From Deltaproteobacteria bacterium (lineage in GTDB: Bacteria > Myxococcota > SpSt-1050): a stretch of 64,000 bases of DNA. Shown in pieces: positions 10,741 to 21,277 of this stretch (position 1 is the first letter of the stretch; each line of letters begins with the position of its first letter). Position numbers and translations under genes: made by a program. Location of the stretch: the NCBI GenBank assembly GCA_026416535.1, contig JAOAFA010000060.1, positions 47,921-111,920 on the forward strand, in the 5' to 3' direction. The notes beneath the pieces are model-generated. The model made no database searches. It was given only the letters and a program-made list of their open reading frames with translations, and had not been told where the DNA came from.

Positions 10741-11399
10741 TGCATATCAAAGTTATTGATGATATTTATATGGTTGGAGGAATGGAATATAGCGAGATTA
10801 ATGATTGTTGTGTATACCTTTTAAACTCGAAGTATAAGGTATTGATTGATTCTGGGCTTGGCAAGAGAGTAGACAAAATAATGGATAATATAAACGAACT
10901 TGGGGTAAACCCTTTTGAGATAAAGTATTTGATTTTGACCCATTGTCATATAGACCATATTGGCGGTGCTAAGAGGTTGCGGGATGAGATAGGGTTAAAG
11001 ATCATTGCACACATGTGTGACACACCAGCGATCATGAATGCAGATAGGAGACTTACAGCAGCCAATTGGTATAACTTACAACTAAACCCCATAGATGTTG
11101 ATATCATCCTTGACGGAGAAGAGGGCTATGTAAATGACATCTCAGAATTAAAATGGCTACATATACCCGGACACACGCCTGGTTCAATAGCCCTCCTTTA
11201 TGAAAGGGATGACATGAAAGTGTTATTTGGCCAGGACGTACATGGTCCGTTACACAGCGAATTCAAATCTGATACTACTGCATATAAGAAAAGCTTACAA
11301 AAGCTAATAGGCCTAGATGCAGATATATTATGTGAAGGACATTATGGAATTATCAGAGGTAAGGAAAGAGTTAGAGGATTCATGGAGCAATTTATATAA
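10737..11399 (+). CDS. MBL-fold metallo-hydrolase
   Basis: LTHCHIDHIGG, HIPGHTPGSIALL, FGQDVHGP, CEGHYG metal-binding motifs; ATGA-type overlap with preceding ORF. Confidence 0.9.
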   Translation: MMHIKVIDDIYMVGGMEYSEINDCCVYLLNSKYKVLIDSGLGKRVDKIMDNINELGVNPFEIKYLILTHCHIDHIGGAKRLRDEIGLKIIAHMCDTPAIMNADRRLTAANWYNLQLNPIDVDIILDGEEGYVNDISELKWLHIPGHTPGSIALLYERDDMKVLFGQDVHGPLHSEFKSDTTAYKKSLQKLIGLDADILCEGHYGIIRGKERVRGFMEQFI

Positions 11400-11419
11400 A
11401 AAATAGGAGGGTTTTTTAG

Positions 11420-12448
11420 ATGGAGACTATTAGGGCTGGTATCGTTGGAGGTGGGTCATGGGGGACGGCCATCGCTCAACTTCTCTCAACCAATAAGATA
11501 GTGGTTGATATATGGGTGTATGAAAAAGAGCTTGTAGATGACATTAACAATAAACATGAAAATACTATCTTCCTACCTCAGATAAAGCTAAACGAAAATA
11601 TCAGAGCTCATAATGATATCGATGTAGTAATAAAAGACAAACAGTTGGTCATTTTTGTAACACCATCTCACATTACAAAGCATATAGTCGATTCTGTTCA
11701 CAATAAGCTACCAGAAGGTGTCCCGATAGTATGTGCCTCAAAAGGTATAGAGAATGATACACTTATGACAATGGATGAGGTCATGCACTATGTCCTGCCA
11801 GGTAGATATCACAACTATCTTGCGTATCTATCTGGTCCAACCTTTGCAAGAGAGGTTGCTCTCGGTTTGCCTACTACGTGTGTGGTTGCAAGTAGAAATG
11901 AGGAGGTAGCAAAACAGGTCCAATTTTATTTTGCAAACAAATCTTTTAGGATATATACGTCCAATGATGTCATAGGAGTTGAGCTTGGAGGGGCAATCAA
12001 GAACGTTATCGCCATTGGAGCAGGAATATGCGATGGCGCAAACTTGGGGAATAATGCAAGGGCAGCAGTAATAACAAGAGGACTCGCAGAGATGACTAGA
12101 CTTGCTGTCAAAAAGGGGGCAAACCCGTTGACACTCGCGGGGCTTGCAGGGGTAGGTGATCTTGTCCTTACGTGCACTGGAGAATTATCGAGAAACAGAA
12201 CCGTAGGTATATTACTTGGACAGGGTAAGAAGATTGATGAGATCTTGTCTGAGATGAAGATGGTGGCCGAGGGAGTAAGGACATCCAAATCTGTATATGA
12301 ACTTTCAAAAAGACTTGATGTAGAGATGCCTATATGTGAGAAAGTTTATCAGATCATTTATGAAGGGATGGATGTAAAAGAGGCACTGTATTCTCTTATG
12401 ACAAGGTCACTTAAAGCTGAGAATGAGTACTCTTGCTACTCAACTTAA
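11420..12448 (+). CDS. gpsA: NAD(P)-dependent glycerol-3-phosphate dehydrogenase
   Basis: GGGSWGTAIAQLL, SGPTFAREVALGLPT, GGAIKNVIAIGAGICDG, GLAGVGDLVLTCTGELSRNRTVG. Confidence 0.97.
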   Translation: METIRAGIVGGGSWGTAIAQLLSTNKIVVDIWVYEKELVDDINNKHENTIFLPQIKLNENIRAHNDIDVVIKDKQLVIFVTPSHITKHIVDSVHNKLPEGVPIVCASKGIENDTLMTMDEVMHYVLPGRYHNYLAYLSGPTFAREVALGLPTTCVVASRNEEVAKQVQFYFANKSFRIYTSNDVIGVELGGAIKNVIAIGAGICDGANLGNNARAAVITRGLAEMTRLAVKKGANPLTLAGLAGVGDLVLTCTGELSRNRTVGILLGQGKKIDEILSEMKMVAEGVRTSKSVYELSKRLDVEMPICEKVYQIIYEGMDVKEALYSLMTRSLKAENEYSCYST

Positions 12449-12567
12449 ACATGATAAAACATAAGAAAAGACTTTATTTTTTCTTAAAGATCAATTAGAT
12501 AGTATCGGGCAACATCGATCTAGGGCAAAAGAGTGTTTAGTCTTTCAGGATTGCACGCTTTTTGTGA

Positions 12568-13359
12568 ATGATTTTAATTAATATCATTAAAATAATCACC
12601 CAAATCCTACTCCCACCAGGGCTTATAGTCTTATTGCTTCTTTTATCTGCCTATGCGTTTTATAAAAAGGGGATGAAGACAGCTGCCTATATAAATTTTA
12701 TCCTTGGACTACTGATGTATGTACTGTTTATAGAGCCAGTACAGGATTACTTTTACCGAGAGCTAGAAGAGGGGTTAACTTTGGGCACCAACATAAATGG
12801 AGACGTCGTAATCGTCTTAGGTGGAGGAGTCTATGAGAATTCACCAGATTTAAATGGTAATACCGTTCCTTCTGATGAGGCATTGGCAAGAATAGTCATG
12901 GCATATAGATTACACAAAAGATTAGACATACCCATAATTACCACCGGTGGAAGGATTGCAAAGTCGGATCATACCGAGGCAGATGTGGCAAAAAGGTATC
13001 TTATCGAACTAGGTGTCAGAGAAGATAAAATAATAACTGAGAGAGTTTCGAGGACAACAAAGGAAAATGCTGAGTATACATCTAAGATACTTAAAGAAAA
13101 TGGGTTTAAGAGACCAATTCTTGTAACAACTGCTTATCATATGAAGAGGGCGATTTTGAACTTCAAAAAGTACGGGATCCAAGTAATTCCAGCCCCTTGC
13201 TCATTTAGGGCAATTAACAGAACGGATTATAAACCCTTCAACTATATCCCGGGTCCAGCTAATCCATTTCCACCGCTAAAAGAGTTACTCGGTATTTTAT
13301 ATCTTGAACTAGAGTTATTTTTAAAAAAAGGGCTTGCAGAAGGTAGTATTGCAAAGTAG
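12568..13359 (+). CDS. YdcF/ElyC/SanA family (DUF218) membrane protein
   Basis: Two N-terminal TM segments, VIVLGGGVYENS, ITTGGRIAKSDHTEADVAKRYLIELGV, RTTKENAEYT, ILVTTAYHMKRA. Confidence 0.88.
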   Translation: MILINIIKIITQILLPPGLIVLLLLLSAYAFYKKGMKTAAYINFILGLLMYVLFIEPVQDYFYRELEEGLTLGTNINGDVVIVLGGGVYENSPDLNGNTVPSDEALARIVMAYRLHKRLDIPIITTGGRIAKSDHTEADVAKRYLIELGVREDKIITERVSRTTKENAEYTSKILKENGFKRPILVTTAYHMKRAILNFKKYGIQVIPAPCSFRAINRTDYKPFNYIPGPANPFPPLKELLGILYLELELFLKKGLAEGSIAK

Positions 13360-13948
13360 TCTCTCCTAATCCTAAATAGATCTCTTTGTTAAGACAGATA
13401 ATAACTGGTTGATTAAAGCTCTATCATTGACACAAAGACTTTGGCTGTGCAATGAGCTAACTCGAAAGGATGGAAAATTTACATATTGCCGAATAACCTA
13501 CTAGCGAACCCTATCTCTCATTTTTCAGAGCGACATTTTTACCTAATTTAATGTGAAAATACCAAAAACTTTAGTTCACACCTCTGTTTTCAATCCCCAT
13601 GATTAGCCTGATTTTTACAACAATGTGCCCGTATTTAGAGGAGACCATATACCGATTCCTACACTGTTTATGATAGGACATTTACACCAAAACTAAACCT
13701 CTTTACCATAATGTCTCCTTAATACAGGATATTCTGAACTTAGGTATTATGAGCTCTACATGGACCCGGGTAGCCACACACGCATAATTCACCGACCATG
13801 ATAGTTCAAATAGGATATGTGAAGTATTAACAGGTATGAGTAACTGGTGTTCAAGAGAGTTAGGAAAGTCAACTTTAAACGATCTCGCTGATATAAGATC
13901 CCTACCATTTATTGATATTTGCAATATACAAGATACATAGAGCTTTAA

Positions 13949-14071
13949 GGGGAGAGTTGCCGAGAGGATGTCCACAAAGTGTTATTCTCACAAAGTGGAA
14001 GAGTCACTGTAACTATGACAGATGTGGTAGGATGGGCAAATATTGATCCTTCTTCTCCTGAGAAATTTTGA
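13949..14071 (+). pseudogene. Fragment of a decayed unknown gene
   Basis: Open segment translating GESCREDVHKVLFSQSGRVTVTMTDVVGWANIDPSSPEKF*, followed by further open segment HKHTYFSAAVSLTTYLGGFSW* (ends about 14151) in an otherwise ORF-free ~840 bp gap; composition looks coding but no family assigned. Confidence 0.35.
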
Positions 14072-14203
14072 CCAACATGGCTACATAGCACAAGCACACA
14101 TATTTTTCTGCCGCGGTAAGCCTAACTACATATTTGGGTGGATTCTCTTGGTAACTCCTCTAGCAAAGAACATCCTGGTGGGTCCTCGGTTCAGTTACTT
14201 TTA

Positions 14204-15367
14204 CTAAGTAAGTATGTGTTTTATAAACATAGTGCCATAGCTGCCAGAAGGGAGCTCAAAATATAATATCAACTTTATCTTGCTTTTGAATATATCATCC
14301 TCCTCAAATGCGAAAGATGTCTTTTCAGGAAAAACTATTGCCTTTCTCAAAGTAGATTTGAAATATGCCTTTCTTATCTTTCTCAGATTAAACATAGAAT
14401 ATTTCAAATTTCTCTCCTCCATTATTTCATCATAAAATTCAGATACGATCTTATCAGACCTATCTATCCTCTGAGCGATAAGTGGTATTTGAAGATTTTT
14501 TAAGTACTCGTATTGGTGTAACTCTATTTCATCTAACAAATAGATGTGTGTGGGAGTAGAGCTTATCTCGATAATGCTTTTTGCAACTCTTTTTACGACC
14601 CTTTTTAGCACCTCATTGAATAGATAAGATTGATATGTCGAAAAATACATAGAGAGTTCTCTTCTATCAATTGACCTTAAGATATTCAACGCCCCATTTT
14701 TATTTTGGACAAGATATCTAAAGACTCTTTTTTCAAAATCTGTTGCTGAATGCTCAAGGCATTTCTCCCATTGTCCCCAGTATTGAATGAAGCCTTTCTT
14801 TCTTTCTTTGTCCCTCTTCCTGTCTTCATCTCTTATAGAGGTCATAATAATCTTCAGTGCGCCATTGTAATGTCCTTTTAGTATCTTTTCCGCTACGAAT
14901 CCTTGTAGTTCATCAAAGCTTCTAAATCTCTGTTCGTCGAAATAATTTAAAAACCCTATTTTAGTAACTCTTTTGATCCTATCTTCAATTGGCCTTATGA
15001 AACTTGCATCTATATTTCTTATGGTGACCTTGAATGAGTTAGAGGCTATGTGCCTCGGTGAGATCGGCTCATCTGAATAACCAACAAATGAAAGCTCAAA
15101 ACAATTTTTCTTATATGAGAGATTTTTGTGGTTACCCTTTATAGTAATAAGTTGCTCCGAGATAGAATGCCTATCCTTTCGTCCAGCATAGGAAATAAGA
15201 GAACTCTTAATCCTGTTCTCCTTGACAAGTATCCTAACTATGTCATCCGTATTCAACCCTGTCTTTCTTAGTAAAAATACTGAATAATCTCCACGACTCT
15301 TTATGGCAAGGGATGAATTCTCTTTCACAATAAAATCTTCGGGTTTGAATTTTAATTTATACGCCAT
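14204..15367 (-). CDS. truD: tRNA pseudouridine(13) synthase TruD
   Basis: FKPEDFIVKE, SYAGRKDRHSISEQLITIKG, GFLNYFDEQRFRS, SYLFNEVLKR. Confidence 0.92.
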   Translation of the reverse strand: MAYKLKFKPEDFIVKENSSLAIKSRGDYSVFLLRKTGLNTDDIVRILVKENRIKSSLISYAGRKDRHSISEQLITIKGNHKNLSYKKNCFELSFVGYSDEPISPRHIASNSFKVTIRNIDASFIRPIEDRIKRVTKIGFLNYFDEQRFRSFDELQGFVAEKILKGHYNGALKIIMTSIRDEDRKRDKERKKGFIQYWGQWEKCLEHSATDFEKRVFRYLVQNKNGALNILRSIDRRELSMYFSTYQSYLFNEVLKRVVKRVAKSIIEISSTPTHIYLLDEIELHQYEYLKNLQIPLIAQRIDRSDKIVSEFYDEIMEERNLKYSMFNLRKIRKAYFKSTLRKAIVFPEKTSFAFEEDDIFKSKIKLILYFELPSGSYGTMFIKHILT

Positions 15368-15811
15368 AAGTCAGCCCAAATAAGGTTATTAGAAAAGACT
15401 GATTATCCTTCGACTATTAAATCCCTTGTATACATCCTTTGATGCTCAGAAACAAATCTTTGTATTGATAATAGCTCAAAGGGATAACTCTTTGTGACCC
15501 TTATTATAAAAACATCACCTATCTAAATTTATAATACCATTGCAAAACGAATTAATCAATTTAGATATGAGGTAAAATACATAATTCTGTAAGGCTTGTG
15601 TCCTGGTTATGAAACTTGAGCATAAGGGTATAATCTATAGAGTCTCCTTTACCAGTACACTCTCCTCTAATAGAGGTGGGTAGTAGATGTAAAAAATGCC
15701 CAAATTCAATAGGGTATTACACTTATTTATTAGATTACTAATTACAATCATGGTTACTTGTATAAGAATAATTACTTGCTATATCCGTAGTATTATTGTA
15801 AAAGTTAAAAT

Positions 15812-17221
15812 GTGAGAGTACTACTCATAAAACCTTATACAAACACTCCTATAGCACCTTTACCAATGGGATTATTATATATAGGAACTGTTTTAAAAAA
15901 TGCGGGGTATAGTGTAAAAATAATAGATGCACACATTAAGAGGTGGACAAATAAAAAGTTACTCTCCAAAATTCACGAGATTAATCCAGATATAATTGGT
16001 ATTACTAACATGACTAGTGAAACTCTATATATGAGGAGATTGGTCAAAGAGATTAAAGAGCAGAGACCAGATTGTGTTATAATTCTTGGTGGTCCCCATA
16101 TATCCTCTTTTAAGAGATACGAGTTTGAAAATAATCCATTCGTAGATTATGGGGTTATAGGTGAAGGCGAACTGAGTATAATCCAATTAATTCGGTGCAT
16201 TCAGGAAAAATGCGACCCAAGTAAGATTAAAGGAATAATATTTAGAAAAGGGGATGAGATTATTGAAACAGGGGAGCCAGAGTTTATTGAAGATCTCGAT
16301 ATCTTACCATTTCCTGACTTTTCATTGATAAATATTGGAGATTACTTTAGGCACTTTGGTACTACTTTTAATCTGGTTACGGCAACCGATAGGGTTTATT
16401 CTCTAATGTACTCACGGGGATGTCCTTTTGGGTGTAGGTTTTGCCACAATATATTTGGAAAAAGAATTCGCTATTTTAGTGCAGACCGAATAATAGAAGA
16501 GATAATGTATGTAAAAAATCACTATGGGGTCAAAGAGATTGATTTCTTAGATGATACAATAAATGCAAACTATAAAAAGACTATGGCACTTTTTGAAAGA
16601 CTAATACCTCTAAGACGAGAGACCATATTTGCGATACCCTCTGGTGTGCGAGGTGATCTGTTTCCTGACGACCTTCTCAATATAATGAAAGAGATCGGAT
16701 TCTTTAGAATAAACATAGCCTTTGAAAGCGCCGTGCAGAGAATAATTAACATTGCAAATAAAAACATGCATATTGAAAAAACGATAGAAAACACTTATAA
16801 ACTTAAGAAGGTATCAAAATTGCTCGGTGGATTCTTTATGTTTGGCTTCCCGACTGAAACTAAATCCGATATATTCAAGACAATGGAATTAATGGTTAAT
16901 CTCCCCCTACATACCGCAACAGTCTCTTTTGTAACGCCCTTCCCCAATACCGAGTTTTTTAATTATGCCCTGAATCTATATTCAATTGAAAAAATATTTG
17001 CCAAATTAATAAAAAATGACACATTCTACAGTGAACCTATAAGTCTCTGTGAGGTGTCTGAAAAGGAGCTAATGGAATTAAAAAAGGTTGCCATCAGAAG
17101 ATTCTATTTACAGCCTTTACGAATTGTGATGAATATAAGAGATGTGCCAAACTATGTATCTCTGATAAGAAATGCGTTCAATGTCTTGCGACTTTCAATA
17201 TTTAAAAATGTTCCTTACTAA
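15812..17221 (+). CDS. B12-binding-domain radical SAM protein
   Basis: N-terminal cobalamin-binding-like domain (PLPMGLLYIGTVLKNAGYSVKIIDAH) and SAM motif YSRGCPFGCRFCHN; GTG start. Confidence 0.92.
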   Translation: MRVLLIKPYTNTPIAPLPMGLLYIGTVLKNAGYSVKIIDAHIKRWTNKKLLSKIHEINPDIIGITNMTSETLYMRRLVKEIKEQRPDCVIILGGPHISSFKRYEFENNPFVDYGVIGEGELSIIQLIRCIQEKCDPSKIKGIIFRKGDEIIETGEPEFIEDLDILPFPDFSLINIGDYFRHFGTTFNLVTATDRVYSLMYSRGCPFGCRFCHNIFGKRIRYFSADRIIEEIMYVKNHYGVKEIDFLDDTINANYKKTMALFERLIPLRRETIFAIPSGVRGDLFPDDLLNIMKEIGFFRINIAFESAVQRIINIANKNMHIEKTIENTYKLKKVSKLLGGFFMFGFPTETKSDIFKTMELMVNLPLHTATVSFVTPFPNTEFFNYALNLYSIEKIFAKLIKNDTFYSEPISLCEVSEKELMELKKVAIRRFYLQPLRIVMNIRDVPNYVSLIRNAFNVLRLSIFKNVPY

Positions 17222-17333
17222 TCCAAACTCGGATGGTTTTCTATTCCACGTAGAGTAAAACAGGATAATTATATATGGATCCCTCCAATAGGTCAAACTT
17301 GCATTTTCTCGTTAAAGTAAGTATATTCTGCAC

Positions 17334-18026
17334 ATGAGGCATAATAAGGAAGAGATAATCTTAGAATACTTGATGAGCATGAATGATTACGTAAGAGGAG
17401 AGGAATTGGGGAAGATAGCTCACTGCTCCCCGCAAAATATTAGCTATCACGTCAGGAGATTAAAGATGAAGGGATTGGATATAACCGTCTCTCATAAGGG
17501 CTATAAATATGACAGAGATGTTGATGTAAGGCTCAAGGCTATTAAAAACAAATTTAAACAAATAGACATTTTATTTATGCATATAAGGTCATGTCTCGAC
17601 CTAAAAAACATTCAATCCCCAGACAACGACAAGAAGTTTATCTTATATACTTACAACGAGGCGAACTTTTTCTGTTCTAATTCGACCGGAAATTTCTCTT
17701 TTATCACAAATCTATTTGATAGAATTGAAATCCCCAAGTACATATCATTATTTCTAACGCAATTCACAGATAATTATGATGTCCGTGTAGAAGAGATTAA
17801 CAATGATGGTGCCATGTTCTTTACTGTGGAAAGGTATATTATAGGCAAATACATGAAGTGGGAAGGGATAGAACACATCCAACTGGTGTTAAATTGCTGC
17901 TCAGAGGATGCCAAATACGGGTATAAAATATTCCCTCTCTCTAAGCTGTTAGGCACCTATGTGGGTTTAAAGAGATTTTCTATATTGATTTTCGACTTTT
18001 TATATGACAATTTAACTAATCATTAG
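17334..18026 (+). CDS. HTH protein resembling biotin operon repressor/ligase BirA but lacking the ligase core motifs
   Basis: N-terminal HTH VRGEELGKIAHCSPQNISYHVRRLKMKGLDITVSHKGYKY is BirA-like; C-terminal part aligns by eye to the BirA tail but GRGRxGRxW is absent. Confidence 0.5.
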   Translation: MRHNKEEIILEYLMSMNDYVRGEELGKIAHCSPQNISYHVRRLKMKGLDITVSHKGYKYDRDVDVRLKAIKNKFKQIDILFMHIRSCLDLKNIQSPDNDKKFILYTYNEANFFCSNSTGNFSFITNLFDRIEIPKYISLFLTQFTDNYDVRVEEINNDGAMFFTVERYIIGKYMKWEGIEHIQLVLNCCSEDAKYGYKIFPLSKLLGTYVGLKRFSILIFDFLYDNLTNH

Positions 18027-18036
18027 GATAATCTAT

Positions 18037-19092
18037 ATGAAAAACTTAACGGTTCTATTTATTTTTATAATCTTACTATTGTTCGCTGCTGAGACATTTT
18101 CTGATAGCTTAATAGTTGTAGATAAGATAGATAGGATAGATCAGTGTACAGCAATGGCAAGTGAACTAGGGCTTACACATGATAGACACAAAAAAGACTT
18201 CAAGGTCAATCCATTGGAATTCAAGACATTGAATCAAAAGCTTATGGAGGCCCAAGATAGGTTCTATAAGCTTGATATAAGTATGTCCGAGAAGATCCTT
18301 GATGACACAATTTCAATACTTGAAAATTCAATTGTTTTTGGGGGAAGTATGGGTGAAATATACAGCTCATTTGTACAGCTATTGTCTTACAAAACCTTAA
18401 TCTTACTTTCAAGAAAAGAAGATCTAAAGACAAAGGAGTTTATAAATGAATTTTCATCAATATTCATCCAACTATCCCTCGATAATAAAAAGATTCACCC
18501 ATCTTTGAGAAATTTATTATCTGCTAATATAGAAGCACTAAAAGGCAATACATTGAGAGACAATAAAACCGAGATCGGCCTAAAAAAACTTTTCGAGAAT
18601 AATAAGAATGTCCTTTTTAATGGGTATTCGTCTATACCTGATACCATTTATAGAGGTAAGCACATACTTATTTTGGAAATTGGGAACCAAGAATACAGAG
18701 TTGTCATCAAGAATTTCTTAGAGGAATTGGATAATCCCATATATGTCACATATTACAAAAATTGGGATGTATATATTGTCTTAAGCGAAGAGGCTTTTAT
18801 CAACGCGAAGAATAGAAACATGGGAAATGAGATCTTTTTTTGCAGAGCCGATAGCCTTGGATTAATAACGGCAGATGGGAGGACCCTTTCTAAAGAAGAG
18901 ATCATAGCAAAGGGCCTAAAGATAGAGATTATGAAGACCGATGGTGAGATGGGAGAAGTAAGTAAAAAGAGTAACTGGTGGTTAATTGCTATAGGTGGGA
19001 TGCTTGTGACAGGCATTGTCACAACTTTAATACTTATTGGTACAGGAGATGAGGAAACTGAGATTTTTAGAGATAAGATTGAGGTAAAATAG
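18037..19092 (+). CDS. Secreted/membrane protein: signal peptide, helical domain, C-terminal TM helix
   Basis: MKNLTVLFIFIILLLFAAETFS leader; WWLIAIGGMLVTGIVTTLILIGTG near the C-terminus. Confidence 0.65.
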   Translation: MKNLTVLFIFIILLLFAAETFSDSLIVVDKIDRIDQCTAMASELGLTHDRHKKDFKVNPLEFKTLNQKLMEAQDRFYKLDISMSEKILDDTISILENSIVFGGSMGEIYSSFVQLLSYKTLILLSRKEDLKTKEFINEFSSIFIQLSLDNKKIHPSLRNLLSANIEALKGNTLRDNKTEIGLKKLFENNKNVLFNGYSSIPDTIYRGKHILILEIGNQEYRVVIKNFLEELDNPIYVTYYKNWDVYIVLSEEAFINAKNRNMGNEIFFCRADSLGLITADGRTLSKEEIIAKGLKIEIMKTDGEMGEVSKKSNWWLIAIGGMLVTGIVTTLILIGTGDEETEIFRDKIEVK

Positions 19093-19094
19093 CC

Positions 19095-20105
19095 ATGAGA
19101 AACGAAGAAAGTAGGGACAAATATCAAAAGACAGTAGCCTCTTTATATGAAATTACACGAGTTATAAACTCAGGTAGAGATCTTGAATATGTGCTAAGAT
19201 ATGTTTCGAAAGAGATAGTTTCGCTCTTAAATGCAGAGACGGCATCCATAATGCTTTTAGATGAGACTGGAACCGAACTGCTATCAAAGGCGTCCTTTGG
19301 TCTCACACCTGAGGAAGAGAGATATATTACATTTAAGGTAGGTGAAGGTGTGGCTGGCTGGGTAGTAAGCAGTGGGGAGTCCGCATTAATTGATGACGTA
19401 ACCCAGGATAAAAGGTTTAAGACGTCAGAACATCAGGTGACTGTAATCTCGTCATTACTTGCAGTTCCACTGAAGATACATAATAATATTATTGGGGTTC
19501 TAACAGCTACTCATAGTCGAAAAAATGCATTTGACATCCAGGACGAGACAATACTCACCCTTTTGGGTAACTCTATAGTTCTAGATATAGAGAACGCCCG
19601 TCTTTATAGACTCTCAATCACTGATCCTTTGACCAAGGTTTACAACAGGCAATTCTTGTATAACAAGCTCCCTGAGGAGATCTCAAGATTTTCAAGATAC
19701 AAAACACCTCTGTCGATAATACTCTTTGATGTTGACTACTTTAAAAAATTCAATGACACCTACGGGCATGACGCAGGTGATTGTATACTTAGAAATCTTG
19801 CACTCACTGTGAAGAACAACATCAGGGCAACAGATTTGCTAATCAGATATGGGGGCGAGGAGTTTCTAATTCTATCTACGGAATCAACACTGGATGAGGC
19901 ATTCGCGATCGCTGAAAGGATTCGAAAAGAAATAGAAAACACAGACTTTTATTTTGACAATAAGACTTTTAAGATCACGATATCACTAGGGGTCTCCCAA
20001 TATAGAACAGGGCTTACACCGGAAGAATTTATCAAATGTGCAGACAAGGCATTATATATAGCAAAGCAAAAAGGAAGAAATAGAGCAGAGAAGATTATAG
20101 AATGA
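19095..20105 (+). CDS. GAF domain diguanylate cyclase
   Basis: GAF region (LLNAETASIMLLDETG...GEGVAGWV) then DPLTKVYNR, RYGGEEFLIL active site and RATD five residues upstream (I-site). Confidence 0.95.
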   Translation: MRNEESRDKYQKTVASLYEITRVINSGRDLEYVLRYVSKEIVSLLNAETASIMLLDETGTELLSKASFGLTPEEERYITFKVGEGVAGWVVSSGESALIDDVTQDKRFKTSEHQVTVISSLLAVPLKIHNNIIGVLTATHSRKNAFDIQDETILTLLGNSIVLDIENARLYRLSITDPLTKVYNRQFLYNKLPEEISRFSRYKTPLSIILFDVDYFKKFNDTYGHDAGDCILRNLALTVKNNIRATDLLIRYGGEEFLILSTESTLDEAFAIAERIRKEIENTDFYFDNKTFKITISLGVSQYRTGLTPEEFIKCADKALYIAKQKGRNRAEKIIE

Positions 20106-21277
20106 GAAATATCTATGGCCTTCATCCAACGGTAATTTTTTTAGGGCTTGCCTCTCTATTTAACGACCTTGCCTCTGAGATCATTTATCCATTGTTACCC
20201 TTGTTCCTCACGAATTACCTAGGGGCATCAGTCTCATTCCTAGGCCTAGTGGAAGGCATCGCTGAGACCACATCAAGTATCCTAAAACTCTACTCAGGCT
20301 ATATATCTGACAAAATAGGAAAGAGGAGATTTCTAACAGCTGCAGGTTACATAATCTCGAACATTGTCAGACCACTTATGGGTTCAGTTACCTCCCCTCT
20401 CTCTGTTCTCATCCTCAGGTTTACAGATAGAGTAGGCAAAGGCATAAGAACCTCCCCGAGAGATGCCATAATAGCATCTGTGACAGATACCCACAATAGA
20501 GGTAAGGCATTTGGTTTTCATCGCTCGATGGATAACCTAGGAGCCCTTCTTGGCTCATTTGTGGGTTTTGTATTACTCAGTCTATTCGGTCTTGACATAA
20601 GGACTATATTCATCCTTGTCCTTATACCTGGTGTTCTTACCATAGTCTCAGTACTACTAGGAATAAGAAGTGCGGCTAGAGAAGTTGGAGGCAACAACAA
20701 AGAACTCACCCTCACCTTAAAACCATTCGACAAAAATTTTAGGAGATACCTTCTTGTTGTAGCTATTTTCACACTTGGGAACTCATCCGATGCCTTTCTT
20801 TTACTTAAGGCTAAAGAATGTGGATTCTCTGATAAGTACATACCACTTTTGTGGATGATTCTAAGCATTGTAAGAACGCTCTTTTCTGTTCCAGCTGGAA
20901 TGATCTCTGACAAGATCAATCGTAAGAAAGTAATAATATTTGGGTGGGTAGTTTATGCCGCTTCCTACATTGGATTTGCATATAGTGAAAAAATATGGCA
21001 TATATGGGTTTTGTTTTGTATATATGGGTTCTACTACGCCTTGACAGAGGGAGTAGAAAAGGCATTTGTTGCTGATTTGGTGAGAGAGGAATTGAGAGGG
21101 ACTGCATATGGGATGTATAACTTTATTGTTGGAATTCTTGCTCTACCATCTTCACTCTTATGTGGATTACTGTGGCAACACCATGGCCCCGTTTATGCCC
21201 TTGGTCTTGGGGCATTATTATCTTTATTCTCGTCTGTTTTGCTTGTGAGTGTGAAAAATGCAAAAGATAAGAGTTGA
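20102..21277 (+). CDS. MFS transporter
   Basis: 12-TM pattern, GLVEGIAETTSSILKLYSGYISDKIGKRR, DRVGKGIRTSPRDAI. Confidence 0.92.
   Translation: MRNIYGLHPTVIFLGLASLFNDLASEIIYPLLPLFLTNYLGASVSFLGLVEGIAETTSSILKLYSGYISDKIGKRRFLTAAGYIISNIVRPLMGSVTSPLSVLILRFTDRVGKGIRTSPRDAIIASVTDTHNRGKAFGFHRSMDNLGALLGSFVGFVLLSLFGLDIRTIFILVLIPGVLTIVSVLLGIRSAAREVGGNNKELTLTLKPFDKNFRRYLLVVAIFTLGNSSDAFLLLKAKECGFSDKYIPLLWMILSIVRTLFSVPAGMISDKINRKKVIIFGWVVYAASYIGFAYSEKIWHIWVLFCIYGFYYALTEGVEKAFVADLVREELRGTAYGMYNFIVGILALPSSLLCGLLWQHHGPVYALGLGALLSLFSSVLLVSVKNAKDKS

Noticed and set aside
13703-13975. 90-aa minus ORF in the 13.4-14.2 kb gap
   Set aside because: No recognisable motif and no clear RBS; conflicts with coding-like + strand fragments
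13950-14060. GGAGAGTTGCCGAGAGG... resembling the 5' end of a class II tRNA (Ser/Leu), with TTCTCC downstream able to pair with GGAGAG
   Set aside because: No valid T-arm, anticodon arm or CCA context; the segment reads better as part of a broken coding fragment
20518-20919. Antisense 133-aa ORF opposite the MFS transporter
   Set aside because: Shadow ORF without family motifs or RBS
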